DNA from: Paractinoplanes bogorensis
GTDB lineage: Bacteria > Actinomycetota > Actinomycetes > Mycobacteriales > Micromonosporaceae
Length of the DNA stretch: 64,000 bases
Direction: 5' to 3'
Assembly (NCBI RefSeq): GCF_018829635.1
Contig: NZ_JAHKKG010000005.1
Span: 310,001-374,000, forward strand
Shown here: positions 33,728 through 42,645 of the stretch, piece by piece
How the letters are laid out: each line of letters starts with the position of its first letter
How positions within the stretch are numbered: position 1 is the stretch's first letter
Notes under the pieces: model-generated
Seen by the model: the letters and a program-made list of their open reading frames with translations, nothing else
What the model was told of the DNA's origin: nothing
Database searches by the model: none
Made by a program: the position numbers and the translations under genes

Positions 33728-34830
33728 GCGTTCAGGGCGATCAGCGCCCCGGGGAAGTCGTAGCGCCAGTTCACATAGTCGTGCCCGCCCGGATATTCGA
33801 CGTAGGCCGGTTCGCAGCCGCGCGAGCGCAGGGCTGCGCGCATCTCGCGGACCGAGTCGAGCTGCGACGGCGCGCCACCCGGCCCGGGCATCGTCTCCAT
33901 GCGGCCCACGTCGAGGAACCAGCCGACCTCCGGGGTGGCGTGGACGGCGGCGTCGCGGATCACCTGACCCGGGGTGCCGTCGCCGGGTTCGGGCCACCAG
34001 AAGCTGCCGGACTGGGCGATCACCCCGCGGAACAGGTCGGGCCGCCGCAGACCGAGGTGGGCCGCGACCAGGCCACCGCGCGACGACCCGGCGACAAGAT
34101 GACGGCCTTTCCAGCGTGTGACCAGGTCACCGATGAGCCGCTCGACGTCCGGTCCGGGTGTCAGGTCGCGCAGGCGGTTCTCCTCCCGGCCGCGGACGAA
34201 GAGCGCGGCACAGGGCGGGATCCGCCGCTCGGCGATCAGATTGTCGAGCACGGTCGGGATCCGCATCAGCGTCTGCCCGAGGTAACCGTCGAGAACAACC
34301 AGCAGATCTTCACTTCTTTCCCCGTACGGGGTATAGACCGTCACCTGGCCTTCCTTCGTCAGACGCCCGGCCGGCACTCCGGGGCGCGGCACGGTCCACG
34401 GCGAGCGCGGCGCACCCGGCAGCCGCAACTCGGACGCCCAGCTGCTCTCATCGGTCGGATCGTCCGGGTCGGCCTCGAAGTGCACGGTCAGCGGGTTGTC
34501 CCGGTCGAGCTGGGCCGGGCCGTGGTCGTCCGGGGTGGCGGGCAGATCCTCCGTGTCGTCCAGCACCAGGCCGTAGATCGTGCGCAGATCGGACGGGAAC
34601 ACCTCGGACCCGTGCCAGATGTCGGTCCCCGGGATGCGGGTCAGCGGCACGTCGATGTTCCACCAGGCCCGCACACGATTCGCCTGGCCCCGCCACAGAA
34701 AGGTGACCAGCGTCCGGCCGTCGTCCCAGGGCTCGATCAGCGGGGTGCCGGCCGCGGTCAGCTCCGCCCACAGCCGGTCGGCGTCGCCGCGGGCAGACGC
34801 GAGAAGGCCGTCGACGCGAGGACTACGCAT
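33724..34830 (-). CDS. Enterochelin esterase-like protein (Fes family)
   Basis: This 368-residue protein has an N-terminal immunoglobulin-like Fes domain (about 10-130: VTFLWRGQANRVRAWWNID) and a C-terminal alpha/beta-hydrolase esterase domain (about 160-368). It carries TVYTPYGERSEDLLVVLDG, nucleophile Ser in VAGSSRGGLVA and catalytic His in YPGGHDYVNWR. No signal peptide, so cytoplasmic, as for enzymes that open ferric siderophore esters. ATG 34830 is chosen because GGAGG lies nine bases upstream; GTG 34839 overlaps that site. No siderophore uptake genes are adjacent, so the substrate could be another ester. Confidence 0.85.
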   Translation of the reverse strand: MRSPRVDGLLASARGDADRLWAELTAAGTPLIEPWDDGRTLVTFLWRGQANRVRAWWNIDVPLTRIPGTDIWHGSEVFPSDLRTIYGLVLDDTEDLPATPDDHGPAQLDRDNPLTVHFEADPDDPTDESSWASELRLPGAPRSPWTVPRPGVPAGRLTKEGQVTVYTPYGERSEDLLVVLDGYLGQTLMRIPTVLDNLIAERRIPPCAALFVRGREENRLRDLTPGPDVERLIGDLVTRWKGRHLVAGSSRGGLVAAHLGLRRPDLFRGVIAQSGSFWWPEPGDGTPGQVIRDAAVHATPEVGWFLDVGRMETMPGPGGAPSQLDSVREMRAALRSRGCEPAYVEYPGGHDYVNWRYDFPGALIALNA

Positions 34831-34881
34831 GACGGCCACCCTCCCACACTTTCCGGGTCCGGTCCGCTGTGGACGGCTGAT

Positions 34882-35373
34882 TCAACGTTCGAGGCGGATG
34901 CCGATCTCGATCTGCCAGCGCGTCTTCATGCGCTCGGTTCGCGGATCGGTCAGATACATCTCGTAACGCGCCCCGAACCGGTCGCCCGCCGGATTCTCGT
35001 CGACGTCCATCCGGCGGTCTCCGGCGCGGATCCAGTTCAGCAGCTCGCCGCTGCCCCGCCGCGTGTTTCCGATGAACCGCAGAGTCGCGTAGTCGCCGGC
35101 CGGCAGGACGCCCGCGGTCACTCGCCCGTCGCCGTCCAGCGGCTTGTCCAGCAGGACGCCGACCTCGATCTCCATGTCGCTCTCCATGGCGACCACGTGC
35201 AGGCGCAGGAAGGTCTCGCCATGGGAAATACCGCGGTCGTCGAGCCAGGCGTACAGCTCCTTCATCAGCTGGTCGCGCACCGCGAACATGCCCCGGAAAC
35301 CGGTGACCAGCCGGATGCCGGCCGTGTGCCGCTCAGGGTGGCGGACCACCGAGGGGCCGTCGAGGATATTCAC
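34882..35373 (-). CDS. GyrI-like effector-binding domain protein
   Basis: This 163-residue protein looks like a stand-alone GyrI-like/AraC effector-binding domain: GIRLVTGFRGMFAVRDQLM, EIEVGVLLDKPLDGDGRVTA, LPAGDYATLRFIGN and a C-terminal YEMYLTDPRTE. Such proteins bind small hydrophobic or cationic molecules, and some hydrolyse them. There is no DNA-binding domain. The family assignment is by pattern; the function is open. Confidence 0.8.
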   Translation of the reverse strand: MNILDGPSVVRHPERHTAGIRLVTGFRGMFAVRDQLMKELYAWLDDRGISHGETFLRLHVVAMESDMEIEVGVLLDKPLDGDGRVTAGVLPAGDYATLRFIGNTRRGSGELLNWIRAGDRRMDVDENPAGDRFGARYEMYLTDPRTERMKTRWQIEIGIRLER

Positions 35374-35435
35374 GCGGGCATATTAACAATCCACGAATGG
35401 TCACCACTCCATCGCGGAGCGTGATTCTGTGACTT

Positions 35436-35445
35436 GCAATATTGC
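35436..35445. promoter_or_regulatory. Palindrome GCAATATTGC in an AT-rich gap
   Basis: A perfect 10-bp palindrome lies in the 209-bp gap between the GyrI-like gene (start 35373) and the small-protein pair (35583). This gap is unusually AT-rich for the window and probably holds divergent promoters. No other motif is clear there. Confidence 0.3.
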
Positions 35446-35582
35446 CTGGTTGTCGACTTGACCTGGGACTTTAGGAAAACGGGGTCGGCGAATCGGCCGG
35501 TGGGAAAAGAGGGGCCGGCGTGTGAGATTGGTTCGCGGTGTCGGCGCTCGAACGCGCGGCAGAAGCGTTCGAGGAGGACGGC

Positions 35583-35768
35583 ATGGACAGCGCGGACTTC
35601 GCCCTGCGGGCGTACGACGAAGGCCGCGCCGACGGTGTCGCCGGGCGCAAGGACCTCGCGCGGACCGGCGACGCCGACTACCGGGTGGGTCTCAACGACG
35701 GGCAGCTGGCCGCGTTCGAGGCCGAGCTGATCGCCGCGATCCGCAAGGCGATGGACGACAAGCGCTGA
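35583..35768 (+). CDS. Small protein A of a tandem paralogous pair
   Basis: This 61-residue protein is not recognised. The core reads AYDEGRADGVAGRKD, then DYRVGLNDGQLAAFEAE. It is acidic, helical and soluble. ATG 35583 is strongly supported by AGGAGG five bases upstream; GTG 35538 would add 15 residues but has no such site. Its stop overlaps the start of the next gene (TGATG), which encodes a clear paralogue. Confidence 0.75.
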   Translation: MDSADFALRAYDEGRADGVAGRKDLARTGDADYRVGLNDGQLAAFEAELIAAIRKAMDDKR

Positions 35769-35956
35769 TGGATGACGAGATCCTCGCGTACGACACCGGG
35801 CGGGCCGACGGCATAGCGGGCCGGCGCGATCACCTGCGGGCCGGGCACCCGGCCACCGGCGCCGACTACCGGATGGGCTTCCTGGACGGCCGGATCGAGG
35901 TGTTCCACCTGCTGGCCGCCGTCCGCCGGATCGTGGACGAGCACGACGGCCGCTAG
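35768..35956 (+). CDS. Small protein B of a tandem paralogous pair
   Basis: This 62-residue protein repeats the pattern of its neighbour: AYDTGRADGIAGRRD, then DYRMGFLDGRIEVFHL. The pair share Y-D-x-G-R-A-D-G-x-A-G-R and D-Y-R-x-G-x-x-D-G, so they arose by tandem duplication and may form a heterodimer. Translation is coupled through TGATG. Function unknown. The nitrate operon begins 79 bases downstream on the same strand. Confidence 0.75.
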   Translation: MDDEILAYDTGRADGIAGRRDHLRAGHPATGADYRMGFLDGRIEVFHLLAAVRRIVDEHDGR

Positions 35957-35962
35957 CCGGAA

Positions 35963-35989
35963 GTGACGTCGGCTTATCGGCCCGGAAAC
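35963..35989 (+). promoter_or_regulatory. Possible GlnR-like box before the nitrate operon
   Basis: GTGAC-N6-TTATC-N6-GAAAC shows the 11-bp spacing of GlnR sites (GTnAC-N6-GaAAC), with the outer elements matching and the middle one poor. It lies 46 bp upstream of the first gene of the operon. GlnR is known to control nirBD in related actinobacteria. Confidence 0.35.
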
Positions 35990-36034
35990 ACGACGACGAC
36001 CTCGCCGAAACCCGCCGTGGGAACCCTGACCGGC

Positions 36035-37144
36035 ATGACCGAGGGTGTGCTGACGGGTTTCACCGTCGCCGTGACCGCCGAGCGGCGCCGCGACGAGATG
36101 GCCGCGCTGCTCGCCCGCCGGGGAGCCCGGGTGGTCACCGCGTCGGCGATCACGATCGTCCCGCTCGCCGACGACGACGCCCTGCACGCCGCCACCTCGG
36201 CCTGCATCGGCCTGGCACCCGACCTGGTCGTGGCCACCACCGGGTTCGGCTTCCGGGGCTGGCTGGAGGCGGCCGAGGGCTGGGGCCAGGGCGACGAGCT
36301 GCGCGCGGTTCTGGGCCGGGCCCGCATCATCGCCCGCGGGCCCAAGCCGTGCGGGGCGATCCGGGCCGCCGGGCTCACCGAGGAGTGGGCCGCCCCGACC
36401 GAGTCGTCCGACGAGATCCTCGAGCGGCTGCTGGCCGAGGGCATCGCCGGCCTGCGCGTCGTGGTGCAGGAGCACGGCGAGCCGCAGGCCGAGTTCGTGG
36501 CCGCCCTGCGCGGTGCGGGCGCGGCGGTGGTCGAGGTGCCGGTCTACCGGTGGGTACTTCCCCACGATCTTTCCCCCGTACGCCGTCTGGCCGACCAGAT
36601 CGTCTCCGGTCAGATCGACGCGGTGACGTTCACCAGCGCCCCGGCCGCGAAGGCGTTCCTGAGCGTGGCCGGCACGGCCCAGCCCGGCGTGCTCGACCGG
36701 CTCGCCTCGGGGCAGGTCCTGGCCGCCTGCGTCGGTCCGGTCACCGCGGGCCCGCTGACCGGTCGCGGGATCCCGGTCGTGATGCCCGAGCGCTACCGGC
36801 TGGGCGCGCTGATCCGGACGGTGACCGACGAGTTGCCCCGCCGGGCGGTACGGCTGCGGGTGGCCGGCACGACCCTCGAGTTGCGCGGCCACGCCGTCCT
36901 GATCGACGGCGTCGCGCATTCCCTGGCCCCGGCGGCGATGGCCATCCTGGCCTCCCTCGCGGTCCGGCCCGGTGTGGTCGTCAGCAAGGACCAGCTGATC
37001 GCCGCCCTGCCCCGGGGCAACGACGGCCACGCGGTCGACGTGGCCGTGGCCCGGCTGCGCACCGCCCTCGGTTCCAGCCGGCACATCGAGACCGTCATCA
37101 AGCGGGGTTACCGGCTTCGACTGGACGACGAATGCCCACGCTGA
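36035..37144 (+). CDS. hemD: Uroporphyrinogen-III synthase with C-terminal winged helix
   Basis: This 369-residue protein has a HemD domain (about 5-260: GFTVAVTAERRRDEMAALL, VVATTGFGFRGWL, DAVTFTSAPAAKAFL) and a C-terminal OmpR-type winged helix (about 275-365: ALPRGNDGHAVDVAVARLRT, IETVIKRGYRL). HemD closes hydroxymethylbilane to uroporphyrinogen III, the precursor of siroheme. The HemD-winged-helix fusion is known from actinobacterial nitrite-reductase loci, where the second domain may act as a regulator. It overlaps the sirohydrochlorin chelatase gene by 13 bp. Confidence 0.9.
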   Translation: MTEGVLTGFTVAVTAERRRDEMAALLARRGARVVTASAITIVPLADDDALHAATSACIGLAPDLVVATTGFGFRGWLEAAEGWGQGDELRAVLGRARIIARGPKPCGAIRAAGLTEEWAAPTESSDEILERLLAEGIAGLRVVVQEHGEPQAEFVAALRGAGAAVVEVPVYRWVLPHDLSPVRRLADQIVSGQIDAVTFTSAPAAKAFLSVAGTAQPGVLDRLASGQVLAACVGPVTAGPLTGRGIPVVMPERYRLGALIRTVTDELPRRAVRLRVAGTTLELRGHAVLIDGVAHSLAPAAMAILASLAVRPGVVVSKDQLIAALPRGNDGHAVDVAVARLRTALGSSRHIETVIKRGYRLRLDDECPR

Positions 37145-37767
37145 TCGCCGTCGCCCACGGCACCCGCAGCCCGGCCGGTCAGGCGCAGATCCGCGACCTG
37201 GTCGCCCGGGTCGCGGCCCGCGGCATCGACGTCCGCCTCGGTTACGTCGACGTGCAACAGCCGAGGGTCGCCGACGTCGTCCGGGCCGTTCCCGACGCTG
37301 TCGTGGTCCCGCTGCTGTTGTCGGCCGGCCACCACGTCCGCGTCGATATCGCCGACGCTGTCGCCGGCACCGGCATCCCGGTCACCGCGCCTCTCGGCCC
37401 CGACGACGTGCTGCTGGAGAGCCTGATCCGGCACCTCCCGCCGGACGCCGACGCCGTGGTGCTGGCCGCCGCCGGCTCGTCCGACCCGCTGTGGCGGGCC
37501 GACGTGGAGTCGCTGGCCGTCCGGCTGGGAGCGAGCGTGGGCTATGTCTCCGGGCCCGGCCCGCGGGTGGCCGACGTCGCGGCCGATCGGCGGCGGCAGG
37601 GCGCGCGGAGCGTCGCGATCGCGGCCTACCTGCTGGCCGACGGCCTGTTCTATCGCAGCCTGCGTAAGGCGGGCGCCGACCACGTGACCCCGCCGCTGTG
37701 CCTCGATCCGGCCGTCACCGATCTGGTCGCGCGGCGCTTTCTCACAACGGCCTCCGCTCGTTTGTAG
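37132..37767 (+). CDS. Sirohydrochlorin chelatase (CbiX/SirB type)
   Basis: This 211-residue protein carries the CbiX-type chelatase pattern: LIAVAHGTRSPAGQAQI at the N-terminus with the catalytic His, VPLLLSAGHHVRVDI with a second His, and a repeated half (LAAAGSSDPLWRADVESLA, IAAYLLADGLFY). It inserts iron into sirohydrochlorin to make siroheme, the cofactor of the NirB encoded downstream. It overlaps hemD and belongs to the same transcript. A uroporphyrinogen methyltransferase (CobA/CysG) is not in the window. Confidence 0.9.
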   Translation: MPTLIAVAHGTRSPAGQAQIRDLVARVAARGIDVRLGYVDVQQPRVADVVRAVPDAVVVPLLLSAGHHVRVDIADAVAGTGIPVTAPLGPDDVLLESLIRHLPPDADAVVLAAAGSSDPLWRADVESLAVRLGASVGYVSGPGPRVADVAADRRRQGARSVAIAAYLLADGLFYRSLRKAGADHVTPPLCLDPAVTDLVARRFLTTASARL

Positions 37768-37835
37768 GAATTTCCGTACGCCGATGCAACGGCGACGGCG
37801 ACGTCGCAAAACAATCGCCGCCAAGCATCTGGGGT

Positions 37836-39893
37836 GTGACGGCGACCGATACGCATTGCCCCTACTGCGCGTTGCAGTGCGGCATGACCCTGACCCCGGA
37901 GAGAAAGCTCGAGCCGCGCGACTTCCCGGTCAACAAGGGCGGGCTCTGCGCCAAGGGTTTCACCGCGGCCGAACTGCTCGACCACCCGGACCGGCTGCTC
38001 ACCCCGCTCGTGCGCACGGAGCCCGGCGATCGCACCAGCCCGTTCCGCGAGGCGACCTGGGACGAGACCTTCGACCTGATCGTCGAGCAGATCGAGAAGG
38101 CCCAGCGGACCTACGGGCGGGACAGTGCCGGCGCGTTCGGCGGCGGCGGTCTCACCAACGAGAAGGCGTACGCGCTGGGAAAGTTCGTCCGGGTCTCGCT
38201 GAAGAGCGCGTCGATCGACTACAACGGCCGGTTCTGCATGTCGAGCGCCGCCACCGCGGCCAACCGGACCCTGGGCATCGACCGGGGCCTGCCGTTCCCG
38301 CTCGAGGACGTCGCCCGCGCCCGGACCGTGCTGCTGGCCGGCGCGAACCCGGCCGACGCGATGCCGCCGAGCATGCAGTATCTGGACGCGGGCCGCGAGG
38401 ACGGCGCCCGCCACATCGTCGTCGACCCGCGCCGCACCGCGACGGCCGCCGGCGCCCACCTGCATCTGCAACCGTTGCCCGGCACCGATCTGGCCCTGGC
38501 CAACGGCCTGCTGCACATCGCGATCCGCGAGGGCTACGTGGACGAGGACTATGTCCGCGACCGCACCACGGGCTTCGACGCGGTCCGGAGCGCCTGCAAC
38601 TCGTACTGGCCCGATCGGGTCGAGCGGATGACCGGTGTGCCGGAGAACCGGCTGCGGGAGACCGTGCGCCTGATCGCCACCCAGGGCCCGGCGATGATCC
38701 TCACCGCCCGCGGTGCCGAGCAGCACAGCAACGGCACCGATACGGCCCAGGCCTACCTCAACCTGGCGCTGGCCCTCGGACTCGTGGGAAGACCCTTCTC
38801 CGGGTACGGGACCATCACCGGCCAGGGCAACGGGCAGGGCGGCCGCGAGCACGGGCAGAAGGCCGACCAACTGCCCGGCTACCGCAAGCTCGACGACCCG
38901 GCGGCCCGGGCCCACGTCGCGAGTGTGTGGGGCGTCGACCCGGACGAGCTGCCCGGTCCGGGTAAAAGCGCGTACGAGATGCTCACCGACGACGCCCTGC
39001 GGGTGCTGATCGTGCTGGCCAGCAACATCGCGGTGAGCGCGCCGCACAGCAACCACATCCGGCGCAAGCTCCGGGCTCTCGACTTCCTCGTGGTCAGCGA
39101 CATTTTCCTTTCCGAGACGGCCGAGCTGGCCGACGTCGTGCTCCCGACCGCCCAGTGGGCCGAGGAGGAGGGCACGATGACCAACCTCGAGGGCCGGGTG
39201 ATCCGCCGTCGCCGCGCGCTGCCACCGCCGCCCGGCGTGCGGACAGACCTGGAGATGCTGGCCGAGCTGTCCCGCCGCCTCGGCCGCGAGGAGTCCAGCG
39301 ACCCGCGCACGGTCTTCGAGGAGCTGCGCCGGGCCAGCGCCGGCGGGATCGCCGACTACGCCGGAATCACGTACGAGCGGATCGAGAAGGAGGACGGCGT
39401 CTTCTGGCCCTGCCCCACCGAGGACCACCCCGGCACGCCTCGGCTCTTCGAGCACAGTTTTCCCACGAAGGACGGCCGCGCCGCCATGCGAGCCGTGGTC
39501 CACCGCGACCCGGCCGAGATGCCCGACCAGGCTTTCCCGTACGTGCTCACGACCGGCCGCAACATGCAGCAGTACCAGAGCGGCAACCAGACCCGGCGGG
39601 TCAGGACGCTCACGGCGGCGCTGCCCGAGGCCCGCGCCGAGATCCACCCCGACCTGGCCCGCCGGCACGGCATCGCCGACGGCGACCTGGTCGAGCTGCG
39701 CAGCCGCCGGGGCACCGCGGTGCTGCGGGCCCGGCTCACCGACGGGATCCGCCCGGACACCGTCTTCGCCCCCTTCCACTGGCCCGGCGCCAACGCGCTG
39801 ACCGATCCGGCGCTGGACCCGCATTCCCGGATGCCCGCGTTCAAGGCGTGCGCGGTCGCCATCACCCGGCACGAGAGAGGAGCGGAGACCTGA
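37836..39893 (+). CDS. nasC: Assimilatory nitrate reductase, molybdopterin subunit
   Basis: This 685-residue molybdopterin oxidoreductase begins with a 4Fe-4S cluster site (Cys 8, 11, 15 and 38: HCPYCALQCGM and GGLCAKG), followed by the Mo-bisMGD domains (NGRFCMSSAATAANRTLGID supplies a Cys at the molybdenum) and a dinucleotide-binding C-terminal domain (YVLTTGRNMQQYQSGNQTRR). No signal peptide, so cytoplasmic and assimilatory, reducing nitrate to nitrite. GTG 37836 is the only sensible start; no Shine-Dalgarno sequence is seen. It overlaps nirB by three bases. The extra C-terminal 2Fe-2S domain found in some NasC/NasA proteins is absent. Confidence 0.93.
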   Translation: MTATDTHCPYCALQCGMTLTPERKLEPRDFPVNKGGLCAKGFTAAELLDHPDRLLTPLVRTEPGDRTSPFREATWDETFDLIVEQIEKAQRTYGRDSAGAFGGGGLTNEKAYALGKFVRVSLKSASIDYNGRFCMSSAATAANRTLGIDRGLPFPLEDVARARTVLLAGANPADAMPPSMQYLDAGREDGARHIVVDPRRTATAAGAHLHLQPLPGTDLALANGLLHIAIREGYVDEDYVRDRTTGFDAVRSACNSYWPDRVERMTGVPENRLRETVRLIATQGPAMILTARGAEQHSNGTDTAQAYLNLALALGLVGRPFSGYGTITGQGNGQGGREHGQKADQLPGYRKLDDPAARAHVASVWGVDPDELPGPGKSAYEMLTDDALRVLIVLASNIAVSAPHSNHIRRKLRALDFLVVSDIFLSETAELADVVLPTAQWAEEEGTMTNLEGRVIRRRRALPPPPGVRTDLEMLAELSRRLGREESSDPRTVFEELRRASAGGIADYAGITYERIEKEDGVFWPCPTEDHPGTPRLFEHSFPTKDGRAAMRAVVHRDPAEMPDQAFPYVLTTGRNMQQYQSGNQTRRVRTLTAALPEARAEIHPDLARRHGIADGDLVELRSRRGTAVLRARLTDGIRPDTVFAPFHWPGANALTDPALDPHSRMPAFKACAVAITRHERGAET

Positions 39894-42349
39894 TGCCCCG
39901 CAATCTGGTGGTCATCGGCAACGGCATGGCCGGCGCCCGCACGGTCGAGGAGATCCTGGCCCGCGGCGGCGACTTCGCCATCACGATGTTCGGCGACGAG
40001 CCGTACGGCAACTACAACCGGATCATGCTCTCCAACGTCCTGGCCGGCGTGGAGGACGAGTCCGGCATCTTCCTCAACGACCTTTCCTGGTACGCCGACC
40101 ACGGCATCACGCTGCACACCGGCACCCGGATCGAGCGCATCGACCGGTTCGCCCAGCGGGTATATGCGGCCGACGGCACCGAGGCCGGGTACGACAAGCT
40201 GATCATCGCCACCGGCAGCCGGGCGTTCGTGCCGCCGATCGCCGGGATCCACCGGCCCGGACGCGGCTATCACCAGGGCGTGTTCGCGTTCCGCACGCTC
40301 GACGACACCCGGGCGATGATCCGGTACGCCCGCGAGCACGAGCGCGCCGTGGTGATCGGCGGCGGCCTGCTGGGTCTCGAGGCCGCCCGGGGGCTGCAGA
40401 ACCACCTGTCCCACGTCACCCTGGTCCACTCCGCCGGACACCTGATGAACGCGCAGCTCAACGAGGTCGCCGGCGGCATGCTCAAGCAGAGCGTCGAGTC
40501 CCGGCTCGGCATCGAGGTTGTCGTCAACGGCCGTACCACCGAGATCCTCGGGAAGCAGGCGGTGACCGGCGTGAAGCTGGACGACGGCCGGGTCATTCCG
40601 TGCGACGTGGTCGTGGTGGCGGCGGGCATCCGGGCCAACGCCGAGATGGCCGCGGCAAGCGGGCTGGTCGTGGAGCGGGGCATCGTCGTCGACGACCAGA
40701 TGCGGGCGCAGGACGAGGACGACATCTACGCGGTGGGGGAGTGCGCCCAGCATCGTGGTGAGACCTACGGTCTGGTCGCCCCGCTCTGGGATCAGGCCAA
40801 AGTCCTCGCCGATCACCTGACCGGCGCGAACCCGCTCGCGGAGTATCAGGGCTCGCAGGTCGCGACGAAGCTCAAAGTGGCCGGGGTCGACGTGGCCTCG
40901 ATGGGACTCAAGGAACCGGAACGCGACGACGACGAGTCGCTCACCTTCACCGAACCGGGGAAGGGCGTCTACAAGAACGTCATCATCCGCGACGGGCGGC
41001 TGGTCGGTGCCACGCTGATCGGCGACGTCAGCAAGGTCGCCTTCCTCATGCAGGCCTTCGACCGGGGCCTGGCGCTGCCCGAGGAGCGGGCCGGGCTGAT
41101 GTTCGACCTGGGCGGTCCGACGGGCGAGGCCAAGGTCGAGGACATGCCGGACGACGAGCAGGTCTGCAACTGCAACGGTGTCAGCAAGGGCGCGATCTGC
41201 GCCACGGTGAAGTCCGGCTGCCGGACCGTATCCGGAGTCATGGACCGGACCCGGGCCGGTAAGGGCTGCGGGACCTGCAAGCCGATCGTGCAGCGGATCG
41301 TCGAGTGGGCGGCGGGCGGCGACGTCGAGGAGGATCCGGCGGCGTCGTACTACGTGCCGGGGATCGCGATGCCCAAGCCGGAACTGATGAACGCGATCCG
41401 GCAGCACGGGCTCCGGTCGGTGTCGTCGGTCTTCGCCACGCTCGGGGGCGAGGAGGATGCCAGGAGCAAGATGGGCCTGGCCTCCCTGCTCAAGATGATG
41501 TGGGGCGGCGACTACGTCGACGAACGCGACGCCCGGTTCATCAACGACCGGGTGCACGCCAACATTCAGCGCGACGGCACGTTCTCGGTGGTGCCGCAGA
41601 TGAGGGGCGGCGTCACCACCCCGGCTCAGCTCAGACGGATCGCCGAAGTGGCCGAGAGACACGACGTGCCGATGGTGAAACTGACCGGCGGCCAGCGCAT
41701 CGACCTGCTCGGGGTGCCCAAGGAGAAACTGCCACAGATCTGGGCCGACCTCGACATGCCGTCCGGATGGGCGTACGGGAAGAGCTTCCGCACCGTCAAG
41801 ACGTGCGTCGGGTCGGACTTCTGCCGATTCGGGGTCGGCGACTCGACCGCGCTGGGGATCGCGATCGAGGAGCGGTTCCAGGGCATCGAGGGGCCCGGGA
41901 AGATGAAGCTCGCGGTCACCGGCTGCCCGCGTAACTGCGCCGAGGCGTACGTGAAGGATCTCGGGGTCGTCGCTATCGACGGCGGCAAGTGGGAGATCTA
42001 TGTCGGCGGTGCGGCCGGCGCCCACGTGCGCAAGGGAGACCTGCTGGCCACGGTCGACAGCGCGGCCGAGGTGATCGTGCTGACCGGCCGGTTCCTGCAG
42101 TACTACCGCGAGAACGCGAACTGGCTGGAACGGACCTACGCGTTCGTGCCCCGGGTCGGGATCGGACGCGTACGGGAAATCGTGGTCGACGACAAGGACG
42201 GCGTCGCAGCCGCCCTGGACGCGGCCATGGACGCCTCGGTCGCCGCCTACCGTGACCCGTGGAAGGACCGCGACGAACCGGCGACCCCGGGCCAGTTCCG
42301 GACGTCGCTGCCGCTGACCGTGCTGCCGCAGGTGCCGGTGCGGGCATGA
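39893..42349 (+). CDS. nirB: NADH-dependent nitrite reductase, large subunit
   Basis: This 818-residue protein has an FAD/NADH module (about 1-320: IGNGMAGARTVEEIL, VVIGGGLLGLEAARGL), a BFD-like 2Fe-2S domain (about 420-475: QVCNCNGVSKGAI through GKGCGTCKP), a ferredoxin-like half domain, and the siroheme/4Fe-4S sites TCVGSDFC and CPRNC near residues 637-685. It reduces nitrite to ammonium with NirD. It overlaps nasC (TGATG) and nirD (ATGA), so the subunits are made in step. The length is normal for the family. Confidence 0.96.
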   Translation: MPRNLVVIGNGMAGARTVEEILARGGDFAITMFGDEPYGNYNRIMLSNVLAGVEDESGIFLNDLSWYADHGITLHTGTRIERIDRFAQRVYAADGTEAGYDKLIIATGSRAFVPPIAGIHRPGRGYHQGVFAFRTLDDTRAMIRYAREHERAVVIGGGLLGLEAARGLQNHLSHVTLVHSAGHLMNAQLNEVAGGMLKQSVESRLGIEVVVNGRTTEILGKQAVTGVKLDDGRVIPCDVVVVAAGIRANAEMAAASGLVVERGIVVDDQMRAQDEDDIYAVGECAQHRGETYGLVAPLWDQAKVLADHLTGANPLAEYQGSQVATKLKVAGVDVASMGLKEPERDDDESLTFTEPGKGVYKNVIIRDGRLVGATLIGDVSKVAFLMQAFDRGLALPEERAGLMFDLGGPTGEAKVEDMPDDEQVCNCNGVSKGAICATVKSGCRTVSGVMDRTRAGKGCGTCKPIVQRIVEWAAGGDVEEDPAASYYVPGIAMPKPELMNAIRQHGLRSVSSVFATLGGEEDARSKMGLASLLKMMWGGDYVDERDARFINDRVHANIQRDGTFSVVPQMRGGVTTPAQLRRIAEVAERHDVPMVKLTGGQRIDLLGVPKEKLPQIWADLDMPSGWAYGKSFRTVKTCVGSDFCRFGVGDSTALGIAIEERFQGIEGPGKMKLAVTGCPRNCAEAYVKDLGVVAIDGGKWEIYVGGAAGAHVRKGDLLATVDSAAEVIVLTGRFLQYYRENANWLERTYAFVPRVGIGRVREIVVDDKDGVAAALDAAMDASVAAYRDPWKDRDEPATPGQFRTSLPLTVLPQVPVRA

Positions 42350-42645
42350 GGCCGATCGGTTCGATTCACGAGATCCCGCCCGGTGAGGGCCGCACCTACG
42401 CCGTGGACGGGCGCATGATCGCCGTCTTCCGGCTGCGCGACGGCTCGGTCCGCGCTACGCAGGCCGTCTGCCCGCATCGCGGCGGCCCCCTCGCGGACGG
42501 CCAGATCGACCTCCGGCAGGTCATCTGCCCGCTGCACCTCAACGCCTGGGACCTCACCACCGGCTGCTCGCTGAGCGGCCAGCCCGACCTGACCGTCTAT
42601 CCCGTGCGCATCGACGACAACGAGATCCTCCTGGGGGACGAATGA
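42346..42645 (+). CDS. nirD: Nitrite reductase small subunit, Rieske type
   Basis: This 99-residue protein is a NirD-type Rieske domain. It retains both cluster motifs CPHRGG and CPLHLNAWD, with two Cys and two His, so a 2Fe-2S centre is expected; many NirD proteins lack these residues. It pairs with NirB. Four-base overlaps on both sides couple it to nirB and narK. Confidence 0.95.
   Translation: MRPIGSIHEIPPGEGRTYAVDGRMIAVFRLRDGSVRATQAVCPHRGGPLADGQIDLRQVICPLHLNAWDLTTGCSLSGQPDLTVYPVRIDDNEILLGDE

Noticed and set aside
36572..36583. The CGTACG-type motif considered as protein-level conservation (FPYA, AYGK)
   Set aside because: The same nucleotides are read as different residues in different genes and also occur outside genes, so a nucleotide-level cause fits better.
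39356..42025. 889-codon minus-strand open frame opposite nirB
   Set aside because: It is a shadow of nirB; the plus strand carries every nitrite reductase motif in the right order.
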